Shown here in pieces: positions 51,632-60,151 of a DNA stretch of 64,000 bases. The notes below the pieces were generated by a model. The model did not search any database. It was not told where the DNA came from and saw only the letters and a program-made list of their open reading frames with translations. Source of the DNA: Pseudomonas pudica (lineage in GTDB: Bacteria > Pseudomonadota > Gammaproteobacteria > Pseudomonadales > Pseudomonadaceae); assembly GCF_015680405.1 (NCBI RefSeq), contig NZ_JADLJS010000015.1, positions 1 to 64,000 on the forward strand, written 5' to 3'. Position numbers and translations under genes: made by a program. The first letter of the stretch is position 1; the number at the start of each line of letters is the position of its first letter.

Positions 51632-52328
51632 TACCGGTTGCCGGCCGACATCGTCGACCGGCTTTCCATGATTCAGAAGGGGTTTCCAGGTTGATCGACA
51701 GGCTCAGGCCCTGTTCGCTCAGCGCTCGCTGCAGGCCGGCGCGGAAACCACAGCCATCGGGGTTGAGCACCCAGCCACGGGTGTAGCAGTCCTTGAGCTT
51801 GTAGCTGCGCTTGGTGACGCTGCCCTTGGCAGCTACCACTTTCAGCGACATGCGTGCGATCGAACGGCTGGCGATGCCTTCCGGGAAGATCTTGCCCGGT
51901 GGGAACAGCGCGGCGGCTGCGTCCAGTTCGGCGTTTTCCATGCGCGCAATGAGGCTGCTGCCCCAACCGCTGCTGACCTGGGTGCGCAATTGCGGGTAGG
52001 CCTCGCGAATCTGCGCCAGCGCATCTAGCAGTACCACGTCACCCAAGGTCTGCGGCACACCCAGGCGCAGGGTGCCAGAAGGGGCGCCATCGTTGGCCAC
52101 CAGTTCGCGCAGCGAGTCGATCTCGCGCAGGATCGCCTTGCACTGCTCGTAAACCCGCAGGCCCATGGGGGTGGGCTTGAGCGGCTTGGTGTTGCGGTCG
52201 AGCAGGGTGGCGCCGAGGTCTTCCTCGAAGTTCTGCACCCGACGGGTAATCGCCGGTTGCGTCAGTTGCAAGGCCTCGGCGGCGAGGTTGGTGGACTGGC
52301 AACGAATGACCGCGACGAAGGCGTCCAT
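51585..52328 (-). pseudogene. Truncated LysR-family regulator
   Basis: The LysR winged helix (AFVAVIRCQSTNLAAEALQLTQPAITRRVQNFEEDLG) and about two-thirds of the effector domain are intact to roughly residue 213 (SLSINLETPS, near 51690). After this the frame reads unrelated, basic sequence (SWKAGRRCRPATG...) into the chrA 3' end. A complete LysR has about 300 residues; the last ~80 are gone. This looks like a deletion or recombination junction at about 51670-51690. It is divergent from the decayed binding-protein gene at 52483. Confidence 0.72.
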
Positions 52329-52482
52329 ATCTGCCTGACGGGTAATGCTAACGGTTCGGATTTGATAGATGAAAACGCATATTAGGTTATTCCTAAAATC
52401 AATTTAATTTATCTGATGGTTCTCGCTGGAGTCGCCTGGCACGGGTAGCATGAGGCTGCCTGCCCAAACACCGAGCAACGCC

Positions 52483-53034
52483 ATGTCCATCCGATCGAAG
52501 CTGCTGACCCTGGCCGCGGCCCTGCTGCTGGCCAGCCAGGCCGGCGCCGCTGAGCGCCTGACCCTGCGCATCGTCGACCAGAAGGGCAACATGCGCGCCC
52601 AGCTGGAAGCCGCAGGCGCCTTGCGCGACCTGCCTTACGACATCCACTGGGTCGAGTTCCCCGCTGCCGCGCCGCTGGCCGAGGCGCTCAATGCCGGGGC
52701 GATCGATGCCGGCATAATCGGCGCTGCTGGTGCGTCCTGATGCGCAGCTGCACAGCGCGGCCGAGCTCAAAGGCAAGCGCATCGCCACCGGTCGCGGGTC
52801 GATCGGCCATCATCTGGCCCTCAAGGCACTGGATCAGGTCGGCTTGAGCGAGAAGGATGTTGAGTTCCGCTTCCTCGGGCCGGTGGACGCCGGCGCAGCT
52901 ACGACGTGCAGCCGGTGAAGCCGGAGAACCTGGCTGAGCAGCAGCGCATCGCCGATGCGTTCTACCGCGAAGGGTTACCGCCCAGGGCGGTGGATGCCAA
53001 GGCGGTGAGCTTGTATGAGCCGGTTGCAGACTAG
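52483..53034 (+). pseudogene. Decayed ABC-transporter substrate-binding protein gene
   Basis: The parts of a sulfonate/taurine-type binding protein (SsuA-like) are present but broken. A signal peptide and MSIRSK...IVDQKGNMRAQLEAAGALRDL run to AGIIGAAGAS and stop at 52740. VRPDAQLHSAAELKGKRIATGRGSIGHHLALKALDQVGLSEKD continues in another frame to about 52900. RSYDVQPVKPENLAEQQRIADAFYREGL...YEPVAD resumes in a further frame to 53034. About half the protein is missing, so at least two internal deletions occurred. Confidence 0.75.
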
Positions 53035-53105
53035 CGTGGGTAGTAGTCTGCCTGGTTTGTTCTTTCTTCTTTTCAATGTCCGCTTTCAGGCGAAAGCGGT
53101 CACTA

Positions 53106-53597
53106 TCAACTAATGGATTTGGCCATTTCCGAGGTTCCAATCCAACCGGTTTGCTCGTAGACAGGTTTACCCGTCTCGGTGGCGTGCAGGACAGCGAAGG
53201 TGATGCCTCGGCGGGCGAACTCGGCGTCGGCTGCCTGCATCAAGGCTGAAGCCAGGCCACGGCGGCGGTAGGCCGGCTGGACGAACACATTCAGCACGTA
53301 CCCACGCTTGTCCAGGGTCGGGTGCGATGGATGGGGAGGCCAATCAATACTCATCAGGCCAATGGCTGCGACCGCTTGGTCGCCATCCAGGAGCTTGAAA
53401 CCGTAGTACCGACCGTCAGCAAGCCGCTCCTCCAACCATGGCCGAAAGTGCTGAGCCATGACTTGCAGTTTTTCAGGATCGCCACCTGCCTCAAGAAACA
53501 TCTCCTGGCGATGCGAGCAGATCATTTCTGCGTCAGCGGGCCCGACCGGGCGGCAGGCCAAGCCTGAAAACTCTCCGCATCCTTGTAGTTCGCTCAT
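53106..53597 (-). CDS. GNAT family N-acetyltransferase
   Basis: A 163-residue GNAT protein. Motif A reads GYVLNVFVQPAYRRRGLASALMQAADAEF (with R/Q-x-x-G-x-G/A), and motif B ETGKPVYEQTGWIGTSEM. It resembles acetyltransferases acting on amino compounds, but no substrate is indicated. It is alone, about 70 bases after the decayed binding-protein gene, with 107 bases to the next GNAT gene on the same strand. Confidence 0.85.
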   Translation of the reverse strand: MSELQGCGEFSGLACRPVGPADAEMICSHRQEMFLEAGGDPEKLQVMAQHFRPWLEERLADGRYYGFKLLDGDQAVAAIGLMSIDWPPHPSHPTLDKRGYVLNVFVQPAYRRRGLASALMQAADAEFARRGITFAVLHATETGKPVYEQTGWIGTSEMAKSIS

Positions 53598-53703
53598 CGT
53601 TTATCCAGTGTCGGTGGCCGATTCATGAGAAGGCAGCCTATGGCACCTTCAGGCCTGTTTGCAATGGCTTGGTTCAACGCCCGCCGGGCCAAAAAACCAA
53701 TGG

Positions 53704-54255
53704 CTAACGATCGACCTTGGCAAACCATTCAGCTCGTGTGATCTCCCATATTTCGACGCACATCGGCCCGCAGACAAAATCACCTTCTCGTACGCCGACC
53801 ATACGCATACCCTCATGCTCCGAGACCCTGCGTGAAGTGTGGTTGGCAACCGCTTTGGGAACCTGCATGACCGGCCGTGACAATGTCTCGAACCAATACG
53901 CGTTGATGACCCGGCATGCTTCGCGCATATAGCCTTTTCCCCACCACTGCGGTGCAAGCCAGAAGCCTTTGTTGTTACCCGGCTGCTCAAACAAACTGAT
54001 GCTGCCAAGGACGCACTCGGCATCATCGCGCCTGCGGATCATCCAATGCCATTCACGACACGCTGCCATGGCTGGCAGGGCGACATCGCGTACATAAACC
54101 AGCGCACCATCTTCTGGATATGGCCATGGAACACGACGATCCAGGTAGCGCACTACCTCCCATTGCGGAAACAACTTCTGAATGAAGGGGGCATCCTTCA
54201 ACTGGAGTGGCGTGAGGACAAGGCGATCGGTGAGCAGTGTCGGAAGGCGATCCAT
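53704..54255 (-). CDS. RimJ/RimL-type GNAT acetyltransferase
   Basis: A 183-residue GNAT protein of the RimJ/RimL branch: LLTDRLVLTPLQLKDAPFIQKLF opens, LGSISLFEQPGNNKGFWLAPQWWGKGYMREACRVINAYWF carries motif A, and AVANHTSRRVSEHEGMRMVG motif B. RimJ-like enzymes acetylate alpha-amino groups of ribosomal proteins or small molecules. It starts near the REP element at 54304. Confidence 0.87.
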   Translation of the reverse strand: MDRLPTLLTDRLVLTPLQLKDAPFIQKLFPQWEVVRYLDRRVPWPYPEDGALVYVRDVALPAMAACREWHWMIRRRDDAECVLGSISLFEQPGNNKGFWLAPQWWGKGYMREACRVINAYWFETLSRPVMQVPKAVANHTSRRVSEHEGMRMVGVREGDFVCGPMCVEIWEITRAEWFAKVDR

Positions 54256-54300
54256 GGCATTCGTTCCTGGGCATCCTTGCGGAGGGCTTTCAATCTGCTA

Positions 54301-54440
54301 TCGACCCATCGCCGGCAAGCGCGGCTCCCACAGGTACAGCGCATGCCTGAAGGCTGGTCATATTCCTGTGGGCGCTGGCTTGCCGGCGATGAGGCCTGCA
54401 CTGGCAACAGAGCTTTTCCGAAATTTGAGCCTTTCGGTGG
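54301..54440. repeat. REP doublet (BIME), copy 2
   Basis: CATCGCCGGCAAGCGCGGC (from 54308) and GCTGGCTTGCCGGCGATGAG (to about 54394) are inverted REP arms with the shared linker (ACAGCGCATGCCTGAAGGC). The linker and arms repeat copies 1 and 3. Following the doublet, GCACTGGCAACAGAGCTTTT (54398-54417) resembles the conserved flank of copies 1 and 3 but is degenerate. Confidence 0.78.
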
Positions 54441-54477
54441 CCATCCGGGCTCGTCACAAGCCCGGCGCCACGTGACA

Positions 54478-54828
54478 CTACTGGGGAATGGCAGCGGTAA
54501 TGATCACTTCCACCAGCAGCTGCGGATCTGCCAGCTTCGCCTCGCCGCAGGCTCGCGCCGGTGCATGGCCGCTGGGTACCCAAGCATCCCATACGTTATT
54601 CATCTCGTCAAAGTCTGTCATGTCGGCCAACCAGATAATGGCCTGAAGCAGGTGCTGGCGAGTGGTGCCGGCCTCATCGAGCAGTGCATCGACCCGCGCC
54701 AGGGCTTCTCGGGTCTGTTCCGCCACCGTCTGGCCGGTCTCGCCGACCTGGCCAGCAAGATAGACGGTGTCGCGGTGGATCACGATCTGGCTCATGCGCG
54801 GGTCGATCTGTTTGCGTTGAATGGTCAT
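54478..54828 (-). CDS. RidA-family enamine/imine deaminase
   Basis: A 116-residue RidA/YjgF/Rid-type protein. Family hallmarks are DTVYLAGQVG, AEQTREALARVDALLDEAG and KLADPQLLVEVIITAAIP, with a conserved Glu near the end; the arginine of the RidA active site is not obvious, so it may be of the Rid2-7 branch. These enzymes hydrolyse 2-imino acids released by D-amino acid dehydrogenases. It lies 17 bases downstream of the DadA-like gene. Confidence 0.85.
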   Translation of the reverse strand: MTIQRKQIDPRMSQIVIHRDTVYLAGQVGETGQTVAEQTREALARVDALLDEAGTTRQHLLQAIIWLADMTDFDEMNNVWDAWVPSGHAPARACGEAKLADPQLLVEVIITAAIPQ

Positions 54829-54845
54829 GGGTCAATCTCCTTGGG

Positions 54846-56090
54846 TCAGAAACGGCGTGAGGAAAACGCGTCTAGCCATGCAGGTGCTGTTCCTTCGATG
54901 AGTTGGCTTACCAGTTGCCCTGTTACTCCCGCCAGTGTCAAGCCAAGGTGCTGATGACCAAAGGCGTGAATCAGGCGCGGTTCGTTCGGCGAGACGCCAA
55001 TGACCGGTAGCGAGTCCGGCAGCGACGGGCGAAAGCCCAGCCAGCGCCTCGCCACTGGCTGGCGAAGGCCAAGCACGCGCCGTACCCGTTGCTCCAGGTA
55101 CTCGTAGCGCCTGGGGTTGGCTGGGTCATTGATCGAACCCAGCTCCACGGTGCCGGCCACGCGCAGGCGACCCGCCATGGGGGTCATGTAGAAGGCGCTT
55201 TCGACCGGGCAGCAGGGGCGTTCGAGCAAGGTATCCTCCAGGTCGAACTCGATATGGTAGCCACGCTCGGTATCCAGCGGGATGCGATCGCCCAGTTGCT
55301 GCGCGAGGGCGGCAGACCAGGCTCCGCCGCACAGCACCACGCGTTCGGCGAGCAGGCTGTGGCCATCGGCGCAGTCCAGTTGCAGTGCATTGCTGCGTCG
55401 AACAAGGCGCTGCACGGTGCTGAAACACAGGGTGCCATCGAGCAGCAGTGGCGCTGCCAAGTCCTCGAAGAAGCGCTTTGGATCATCCAGATGGGAAGAT
55501 TTGGGGAAGAGGATGCCGCCTACCGTCTTGCCGGCAAGTGCGGGCTCAAGTGCTTCGAGTTCGTCGCGACTCAAGCGCTGTTGAGGGATGCCGAAGCGGT
55601 CACGCAGCGCATAACCGCCTTCGGCGCCACGCAGGCTGTCCAGGCTGGAGTAGGCATAGATGCAGCCTTTATGGCGCAAGTGCTTTGCGGCTACAGGCGC
55701 CTCATCCAGCAGTGGTGCATACCCCTCGTAGGTGTGTTGCAGCAATTGTGCAAGGGCCGTCGCGTTGCGCTGGAAATGATGAGGCCGGCACTGATTCAGG
55801 AAGCGGGCAAGCCAGGGCATCAAACGCGGCAAGCGAGACCACCGCACCACAAACGGCGAGTCCGCCGAGAAGAGCAGGCGTGGTATGTCGCGCAGCAGGC
55901 CAGGTTGTGCGATAGGCATGCAGCCATAGGGCGCAAATGTGCCCGCATTGCCATAGGAGGCACCTGCAGCGACCGCATCGCGCTCCAGCAACACCACATG
56001 GTAACCCTGGCGGCGCAGCCACAAGGCAGTGGCAACGCCGACCGCACCGGCACCGATTACAGCGACTTCACAACGCTCTGGCATCTTCAT
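54846..56090 (-). CDS. DadA-like D-amino acid dehydrogenase
   Basis: A 414-residue FAD-dependent oxidoreductase of the DAO/DadA type. The FAD motif VIGAGAVGVATALWLRRQGYHVVLLERD (about 11-37) and AGASYGNAGTFAPYGCMPIAQPG are clear; the C-terminal FGHQHLGLTLAGVTGQLVSQLIEG is the second FAD contact. It oxidises a D-amino acid to the imino acid. With RidA next, the pair would avoid release of reactive imines. It starts 7 bases after the MocR stop, so the three are co-transcribed. Confidence 0.88.
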   Translation of the reverse strand: MKMPERCEVAVIGAGAVGVATALWLRRQGYHVVLLERDAVAAGASYGNAGTFAPYGCMPIAQPGLLRDIPRLLFSADSPFVVRWSRLPRLMPWLARFLNQCRPHHFQRNATALAQLLQHTYEGYAPLLDEAPVAAKHLRHKGCIYAYSSLDSLRGAEGGYALRDRFGIPQQRLSRDELEALEPALAGKTVGGILFPKSSHLDDPKRFFEDLAAPLLLDGTLCFSTVQRLVRRSNALQLDCADGHSLLAERVVLCGGAWSAALAQQLGDRIPLDTERGYHIEFDLEDTLLERPCCPVESAFYMTPMAGRLRVAGTVELGSINDPANPRRYEYLEQRVRRVLGLRQPVARRWLGFRPSLPDSLPVIGVSPNEPRLIHAFGHQHLGLTLAGVTGQLVSQLIEGTAPAWLDAFSSRRF

Positions 56091-56097
56091 CTAGGCT

Positions 56098-57519
56098 TCA
56101 GACCCTGTCGAACATATGCAAATGGCCTTGCTGCGCGAAACGGGCAATGACATCCAGGGCCTGGACGAGCTGCGCGCGAGACTTGGCCGCGGAAAGGTTG
56201 ATGCGCACCGCATTGGGCGACTGGTCATGGCGCAAGCTGAACGCCCCGCCGGGCAGTAGCCCGACGCCATGCTCCCGGCAAAGGCGGGCGAAACGTGACG
56301 CGCTCCAAGGTTCAGGCAGCTGCAGCCAGGCATGTGTGCCAACATCGCTGGCCTGGTAATGCAGGCCCTTGAGGTGCTCTGCGAGCAAGGCCTGGCGTTC
56401 GCGCAACTCCTCGCGCTGATGGGCAATCAGTGCCTCGCTGACGCGATCCTCGATCAAGCGTGTCGCGATCAGCGCGTTAAGCGGCGAAATGCTCCAGCAG
56501 TCGATGCGCAAGGTGGTGGCGATGTTCTGCAGCTGTTCGGGCGGCGCGACGACGAAGCCGATGCGCAGGCCCGGTGCGATGCATTTGGAGAGGGCGGTGA
56601 CATAGAACGTTCGCGCAGGGCGGCGCAACATGAATGTCTCGTCCCTGTGCTCGAGCAACGGGCGATAGACATCGTCCTCGATCAGCCAGAGGTCGTCGTG
56701 TGGTGCAAGTACTTCAAGAAGGTCCGCGCGACGTTGCGCGTCGAGGGTGATGGCGGTCGGGTTGTGGATCGACGGCACGAGGAACAGCACCCGTGGCGCG
56801 TAGGTCGCGATAGCCTCGCCCAGGGCTTGAGGGTTCATGCCCCGCTCATCCCCCTCTACGCCAACCAGGTTCAGCCCCAATGACCGGCACAGGGCGTTGA
56901 TGCCCTGATAGGTAATGCTGTCGGCCAACACGGTGTCACCTGCCACTGTCATGGCGCGCAGGATGCAGGCGATGCCGTGCTGGGCCCCCTCGGTGATCAC
57001 CACATTGCTGGCTTGAGCGGGTACATCCAGTGAACGCAACCAGGTCGCCGCGGCTTCCCGCGCCCAGGGCATGCCTTCGGATGGGTGATACTCCTTCATC
57101 CCGGTAAAGCGCGGGTCGCTGGCCAGACGCGGCAGGAGGGTGGCCAGAGCCTGGGTGTAGGCATCGGTAGCGGGGCGGTTGACGCTGAGGTCGATCATGC
57201 CGGGGGCATCGCTTGGCGCCGACTGGAACTGCACCTGTACCTGGCGCGGCACCGCGACCTGGGTGCCCCGGCCTGGGCGACTCTCGACCAGGCCTTGCTC
57301 CTGCAGCACGGCCATGGCGCGGGTCACGGTGGTGATGTTGATGCCCAGTTCGCCGGCCAGCTCGCGATGGGGTGGAAGCCGTTCGCCCGGACGCAGGGCG
57401 CCACTGCGAATGGCTTCGGCAAGGGAGGAGGCCAGTTGCGCGTAGAGTGTTTCGGCGCTGTCGCGCTGCAGCAGGGTATCCGTCTTTAGGGCAGCAAGTA
57501 GCTCTTTGAATGGGCTCAT
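56098..57519 (-). CDS. MocR-type GntR/aminotransferase-like regulator
   Basis: A 473-residue chimeric regulator: GntR winged helix (LYAQLASSLAEAIRSGALRPGERLPPHRELAGELGINITTVTRAMAVLQEQG, about 26-75) and a class I aminotransferase-like domain with the PLP lysine in YVTALSKCIAPGLRIG. MocR proteins bind amino acids or PLP. It is first in the operon with the DadA-like dehydrogenase and RidA genes, and divergent from the permease. It thus likely senses a D-amino acid or its aldimine and controls both units. Confidence 0.88.
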   Translation of the reverse strand: MSPFKELLAALKTDTLLQRDSAETLYAQLASSLAEAIRSGALRPGERLPPHRELAGELGINITTVTRAMAVLQEQGLVESRPGRGTQVAVPRQVQVQFQSAPSDAPGMIDLSVNRPATDAYTQALATLLPRLASDPRFTGMKEYHPSEGMPWAREAAATWLRSLDVPAQASNVVITEGAQHGIACILRAMTVAGDTVLADSITYQGINALCRSLGLNLVGVEGDERGMNPQALGEAIATYAPRVLFLVPSIHNPTAITLDAQRRADLLEVLAPHDDLWLIEDDVYRPLLEHRDETFMLRRPARTFYVTALSKCIAPGLRIGFVVAPPEQLQNIATTLRIDCWSISPLNALIATRLIEDRVSEALIAHQREELRERQALLAEHLKGLHYQASDVGTHAWLQLPEPWSASRFARLCREHGVGLLPGGAFSLRHDQSPNAVRINLSAAKSRAQLVQALDVIARFAQQGHLHMFDRV

Positions 57520-57691
57520 GGCCTGATTTTTCCTTGTGCTTATCCTGCGCGTAGCAGGATAACAGCTGGGCTTGTCCTGTATTCTTACCCATGACAAACG
57601 ATATTGACAAGACATATATGGGTTGATAGCTTCGAATTGTACTGCTTGTCATGCATTACAATAATACGAACCCCTACGGTAGGAATTCGCC

Positions 57692-57868
57692 ATGACAGAT
57701 CAGCCGTTCCACAGCCTGGCGCGCAGCCCGCTTGCATTGCTTCCGGCTCCAGGGGGCCACGGCAGGCGCCCAGAATATCCGGCGTCGCATCACATTTCAT
57801 CACCCGATGTCTCGTTCGGCGAGGCTAGCTTGTACGGCAACACGCAGGATCAGGAGGTGCACCCATGA
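57692..57868 (+). CDS. Small ORF (58 aa), possible leader coupled to permease
   Basis: An ATG at 57692 opens 58 codons (MTDQPFHSLARSPLALLP... to NTQDQEVHP) and the stop TGA overlaps the permease start by four bases (ATGA, 57865-57868). AGGA lies about 8 bases before its ATG. The frame-exact overlap supports translation and coupling with the permease. The peptide is rich in Pro, His and Ser and lacks hydrophobic segments; I know no family. It falls just under a 60-residue threshold and may be missed in an automatic annotation. Confidence 0.55.
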   Translation: MTDQPFHSLARSPLALLPAPGGHGRRPEYPASHHISSPDVSFGEASLYGNTQDQEVHP

Positions 57869-59265
57869 GCAATTCGCTGAAGCTGGATGAACCGCGTGAA
57901 CGCCGGCTGAGTGGGGCCTTGCGCCAGCGGCACATCACCATGATTTCGCTGGGCGGCATCATTGGTGCCGGCCTGTTCGTTGGCAGCAGTGCAACCATTG
58001 GCGCGATCGGCCCCGCAGCGTTTCTCAGTTATCTTGCCGCCGGCATCGTGGTGATGCTGGTCATGCGCATGCTCGGTGAAATGGCGGTGGCGATACCGGG
58101 CGTTGGATCGTTTACCGAGTACGCGCGACTGGGGCTGGGCAATTGGGTCGGTTTCACCAGTGGCTGGTTGTACTGGTACTTCTGGGTCATTGTCGTGGCG
58201 GTGGAGGCGGTGGTTGGAGCCGACATATTGAAGCAATGGATTCCGCTGCCCGCCTGGGCCATCGGCCTGAGCCTGCTGGCAATCATGACCGCCATCAATT
58301 GTCTGTCGGTGAAGTCCTATGGCGAGTTCGAGTACTGGTTCGCATCACTCAAGGTGTTCGCCATCATCGTGTTTATTGGCCTGGGTTGTGCCTATCTGTT
58401 CGGGTGGGCGCCTAGCACCGGCGCCTTGCTGGACAACCTGGTCAACGACCGCGGCTTCATGCCTTACGGCATCAGCGCCGTGCTCGCCGGCGTGCCAACA
58501 GTGATCTTCGCGGTGGGCGGCGCAGAAATCGCTACCATCGCTGCAGCCGAATCGGATGACCCTTCCAAGAGTGTCGCAGCGATGACCCGCTCGGTGATCT
58601 TTCGGGTGATCACGTTCTACGTCGTCTCTATTCTGCTGATCGTCTGTATCGTGCCCTGGGGCAGTATCGAGGCAGGGCATTCACCTTTCGTCACCGCCAT
58701 GGAAGTCATGCATGTACCAGGTGCGACGCTGATCATGGAGGCCGTGGTTCTGGTTGCCGTGCTGTCGGCGCTGAACTCCGGGTTGTATGTGTCTTCGCGC
58801 ATTCTGTTCGGCCTCAGCGAGCGTGGCGATGCGCCGGCCGCATTGTCGCAACTGACCGGGCACCGGGTACCGCGCTTGGCGGTATTGCTGAGCAGTGTGA
58901 TTGGCTACATTGCCATCGCCGCAGCGATCGCGTCACCGCAAGGTGTTTTCCTTTTCCTGGTGAACGCCTCGGGCGCCATCATGTTGTTTGTCTACCTGGC
59001 CATCGCGGTCGCTCAAGTGCGGCTGCGCCGTCAACTGGAGCGCGAAGCGCCACAGCGCCTGACGCTGCGCATGTGGCTGTTCCCCGGTCTGTCCTACGCG
59101 GTTATCGCCGCCATCGTCGGGGTGCTGGTGGCCATGGCGTTCCAGGAAGGGCTGCGCACGCAATTGCTTGCCAGCCTGGTCAGCCTGGCGGTGGTTTCGG
59201 CGGCGCATCTGTTGGTGCGCAAGCGCCGGTTGCACGCCGGGCCGCGTGATACGCGCGTTGCATAA
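57865..59265 (+). CDS. APC-superfamily amino acid permease
   Basis: A 466-residue, 12-helix amino acid transporter of the AAT branch (GabP/AnsP/CycA-like). The first helix carries MISLGGIIGAGLFVGSSATIG (26-46) and IPGVGSFTEYARLGLGNWVGF follows, both diagnostic. The divergent MocR-DadA-RidA genes suggest import of a D-amino acid or gamma-amino acid. A strong terminator follows 19 bases after the stop codon. Confidence 0.9.
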   Translation: MSNSLKLDEPRERRLSGALRQRHITMISLGGIIGAGLFVGSSATIGAIGPAAFLSYLAAGIVVMLVMRMLGEMAVAIPGVGSFTEYARLGLGNWVGFTSGWLYWYFWVIVVAVEAVVGADILKQWIPLPAWAIGLSLLAIMTAINCLSVKSYGEFEYWFASLKVFAIIVFIGLGCAYLFGWAPSTGALLDNLVNDRGFMPYGISAVLAGVPTVIFAVGGAEIATIAAAESDDPSKSVAAMTRSVIFRVITFYVVSILLIVCIVPWGSIEAGHSPFVTAMEVMHVPGATLIMEAVVLVAVLSALNSGLYVSSRILFGLSERGDAPAALSQLTGHRVPRLAVLLSSVIGYIAIAAAIASPQGVFLFLVNASGAIMLFVYLAIAVAQVRLRRQLEREAPQRLTLRMWLFPGLSYAVIAAIVGVLVAMAFQEGLRTQLLASLVSLAVVSAAHLLVRKRRLHAGPRDTRVA

Positions 59266-59284
59266 TCGCACCGTCGGATCGAAA

Positions 59285-59306
59285 CCCCGCCAACTGGCGG
59301 GGTTTT
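59285..59306 (+). terminator. Rho-independent terminator after permease gene
   Basis: CCCCGCC (59285-59291) pairs perfectly with GGCGGGG (59296-59302) around AACT and is followed by TTTT. The upstream AAA adds further pairs to the T-tract. It is the clearest terminator in the window. Confidence 0.92.
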
Positions 59307-59317
59307 GTCATGAAGCG

Positions 59318-59545
59318 TCATTGGCAAGCGCGGTTTCCACAAATACATCGCATGCCTGGAGATTGTTGATATTCCTGTGGGAGCTGGCTTGCCGGCGATG
59401 GGCCTGCACTGACTACAGAGCTTTGGATCAGTGTCCGCATTGGTCGACAGCGGTCATCCCCGACCGGCAGCTAACGACCCATTGCGGCCATTCGCGGAGG
59501 CCAATAAACGGCCTATTGCGCCCCTTCGACCCTATCGCTCGATAG
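59318..59545. repeat. REP doublet (BIME), copy 3, with long conserved flank
   Basis: REP-like arms at about 59322-59336 and 59382-59402 flank the shared linker (CATCGCATGCCTGGAGA). The 31 bases at 59408-59438 are identical to the reverse complement of 4381-4411. Beyond this, GACCCATTGCGGCCATTCGC and related blocks at 59470-59540 recur at the other REP sites (31365-31620, 63507-63575, 4536-4575). The 406-base gap 59266-59671 has no gene. Confidence 0.75.
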
Positions 59546-59572
59546 GTGATCATGGCGCACTTCGATACAGAT

Positions 59573-59602
59573 ATGGCCTAGTTCGAAGCTACTATCTTGG
59601 CC
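59573..59602 (+). promoter_or_regulatory. Candidate MocR site upstream of the AhpD-like gene
   Basis: ATGGCCTAGTTC (59573-59584) is repeated exactly at 61579-61590, at the start of the MocR gene at 60144. About 10 bases on, CTATCTTGG matches (as reverse complement of CCAATATAG) the sequence near 61643-61651. Two shared motifs in front of genes flanking a single MocR gene suggest that its product binds both promoters. Confidence 0.5.
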
Positions 59603-59671
59603 CTGTGGGGCTATTCCAAGCGTTGCTACAGTGGGCTCCATCAACCATCCACCCACTACGAGCAACTACCC

Positions 59672-60151
59672 ATGAACAACCGCCTTGATTACTTCAAACT
59701 GTCTCCCCAAGCGTCCAACAAACTGGTGGAGCTCACCCTGCAACTGAGCAAGAAGCCGCTACTGGCCGATCTCGCCCACCTGATCATGTTGCGCGCTTCG
59801 CAGCTCAACGGCTGTTCGTTCTGCGTGGATATGCATGTGAAAGAGGCCAAGATCCATGGCGAGCGCGAGCTGCGTCTTCACCACGTGGCCGTCTGGCGTG
59901 AGTCACAGCTGTTTTCGCCAGCAGAGCGGGCGGCGCTGGAGTGGACTGAAGCCCTGACCCAACTGCCGCCTCATGGTATCTCCAACAGCCTGTATGCGAG
60001 TGCGCGTGAGCAGTTTTCCGAGCAGGAGCTGTCGGATTTGTCGTTCCTGATCGTCGCCATCAATGGCTGGAATCGCCTCAATGTGGCTTTCCAGGCGATC
60101 CCGGGCTCGTCCGATGAACTGTTCGGCCTGAACAAGGCCAACCTCAACTGA
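59672..60151 (+). CDS. AhpD-like carboxymuconolactone decarboxylase-family protein
   Basis: A 159-residue AhpD-fold protein with the catalytic cysteines C48-x2-C51 (NGCSFCVDMH) and His55, as in the AhpD peroxidase reductant and its CMD relatives. It is similar to the protein at 62961 (LRASQLNGCSFCVDMH against LRVSQINGCAHCIDLH). The ATG at 59672 begins the conserved N-terminus; longer in-frame starts are unlikely. Its end overlaps the convergent MocR gene by 8 bases. A role in disposing of organic peroxides or aldehyde stress is inferred. Confidence 0.87.
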   Translation: MNNRLDYFKLSPQASNKLVELTLQLSKKPLLADLAHLIMLRASQLNGCSFCVDMHVKEAKIHGERELRLHHVAVWRESQLFSPAERAALEWTEALTQLPPHGISNSLYASAREQFSEQELSDLSFLIVAINGWNRLNVAFQAIPGSSDELFGLNKANLN

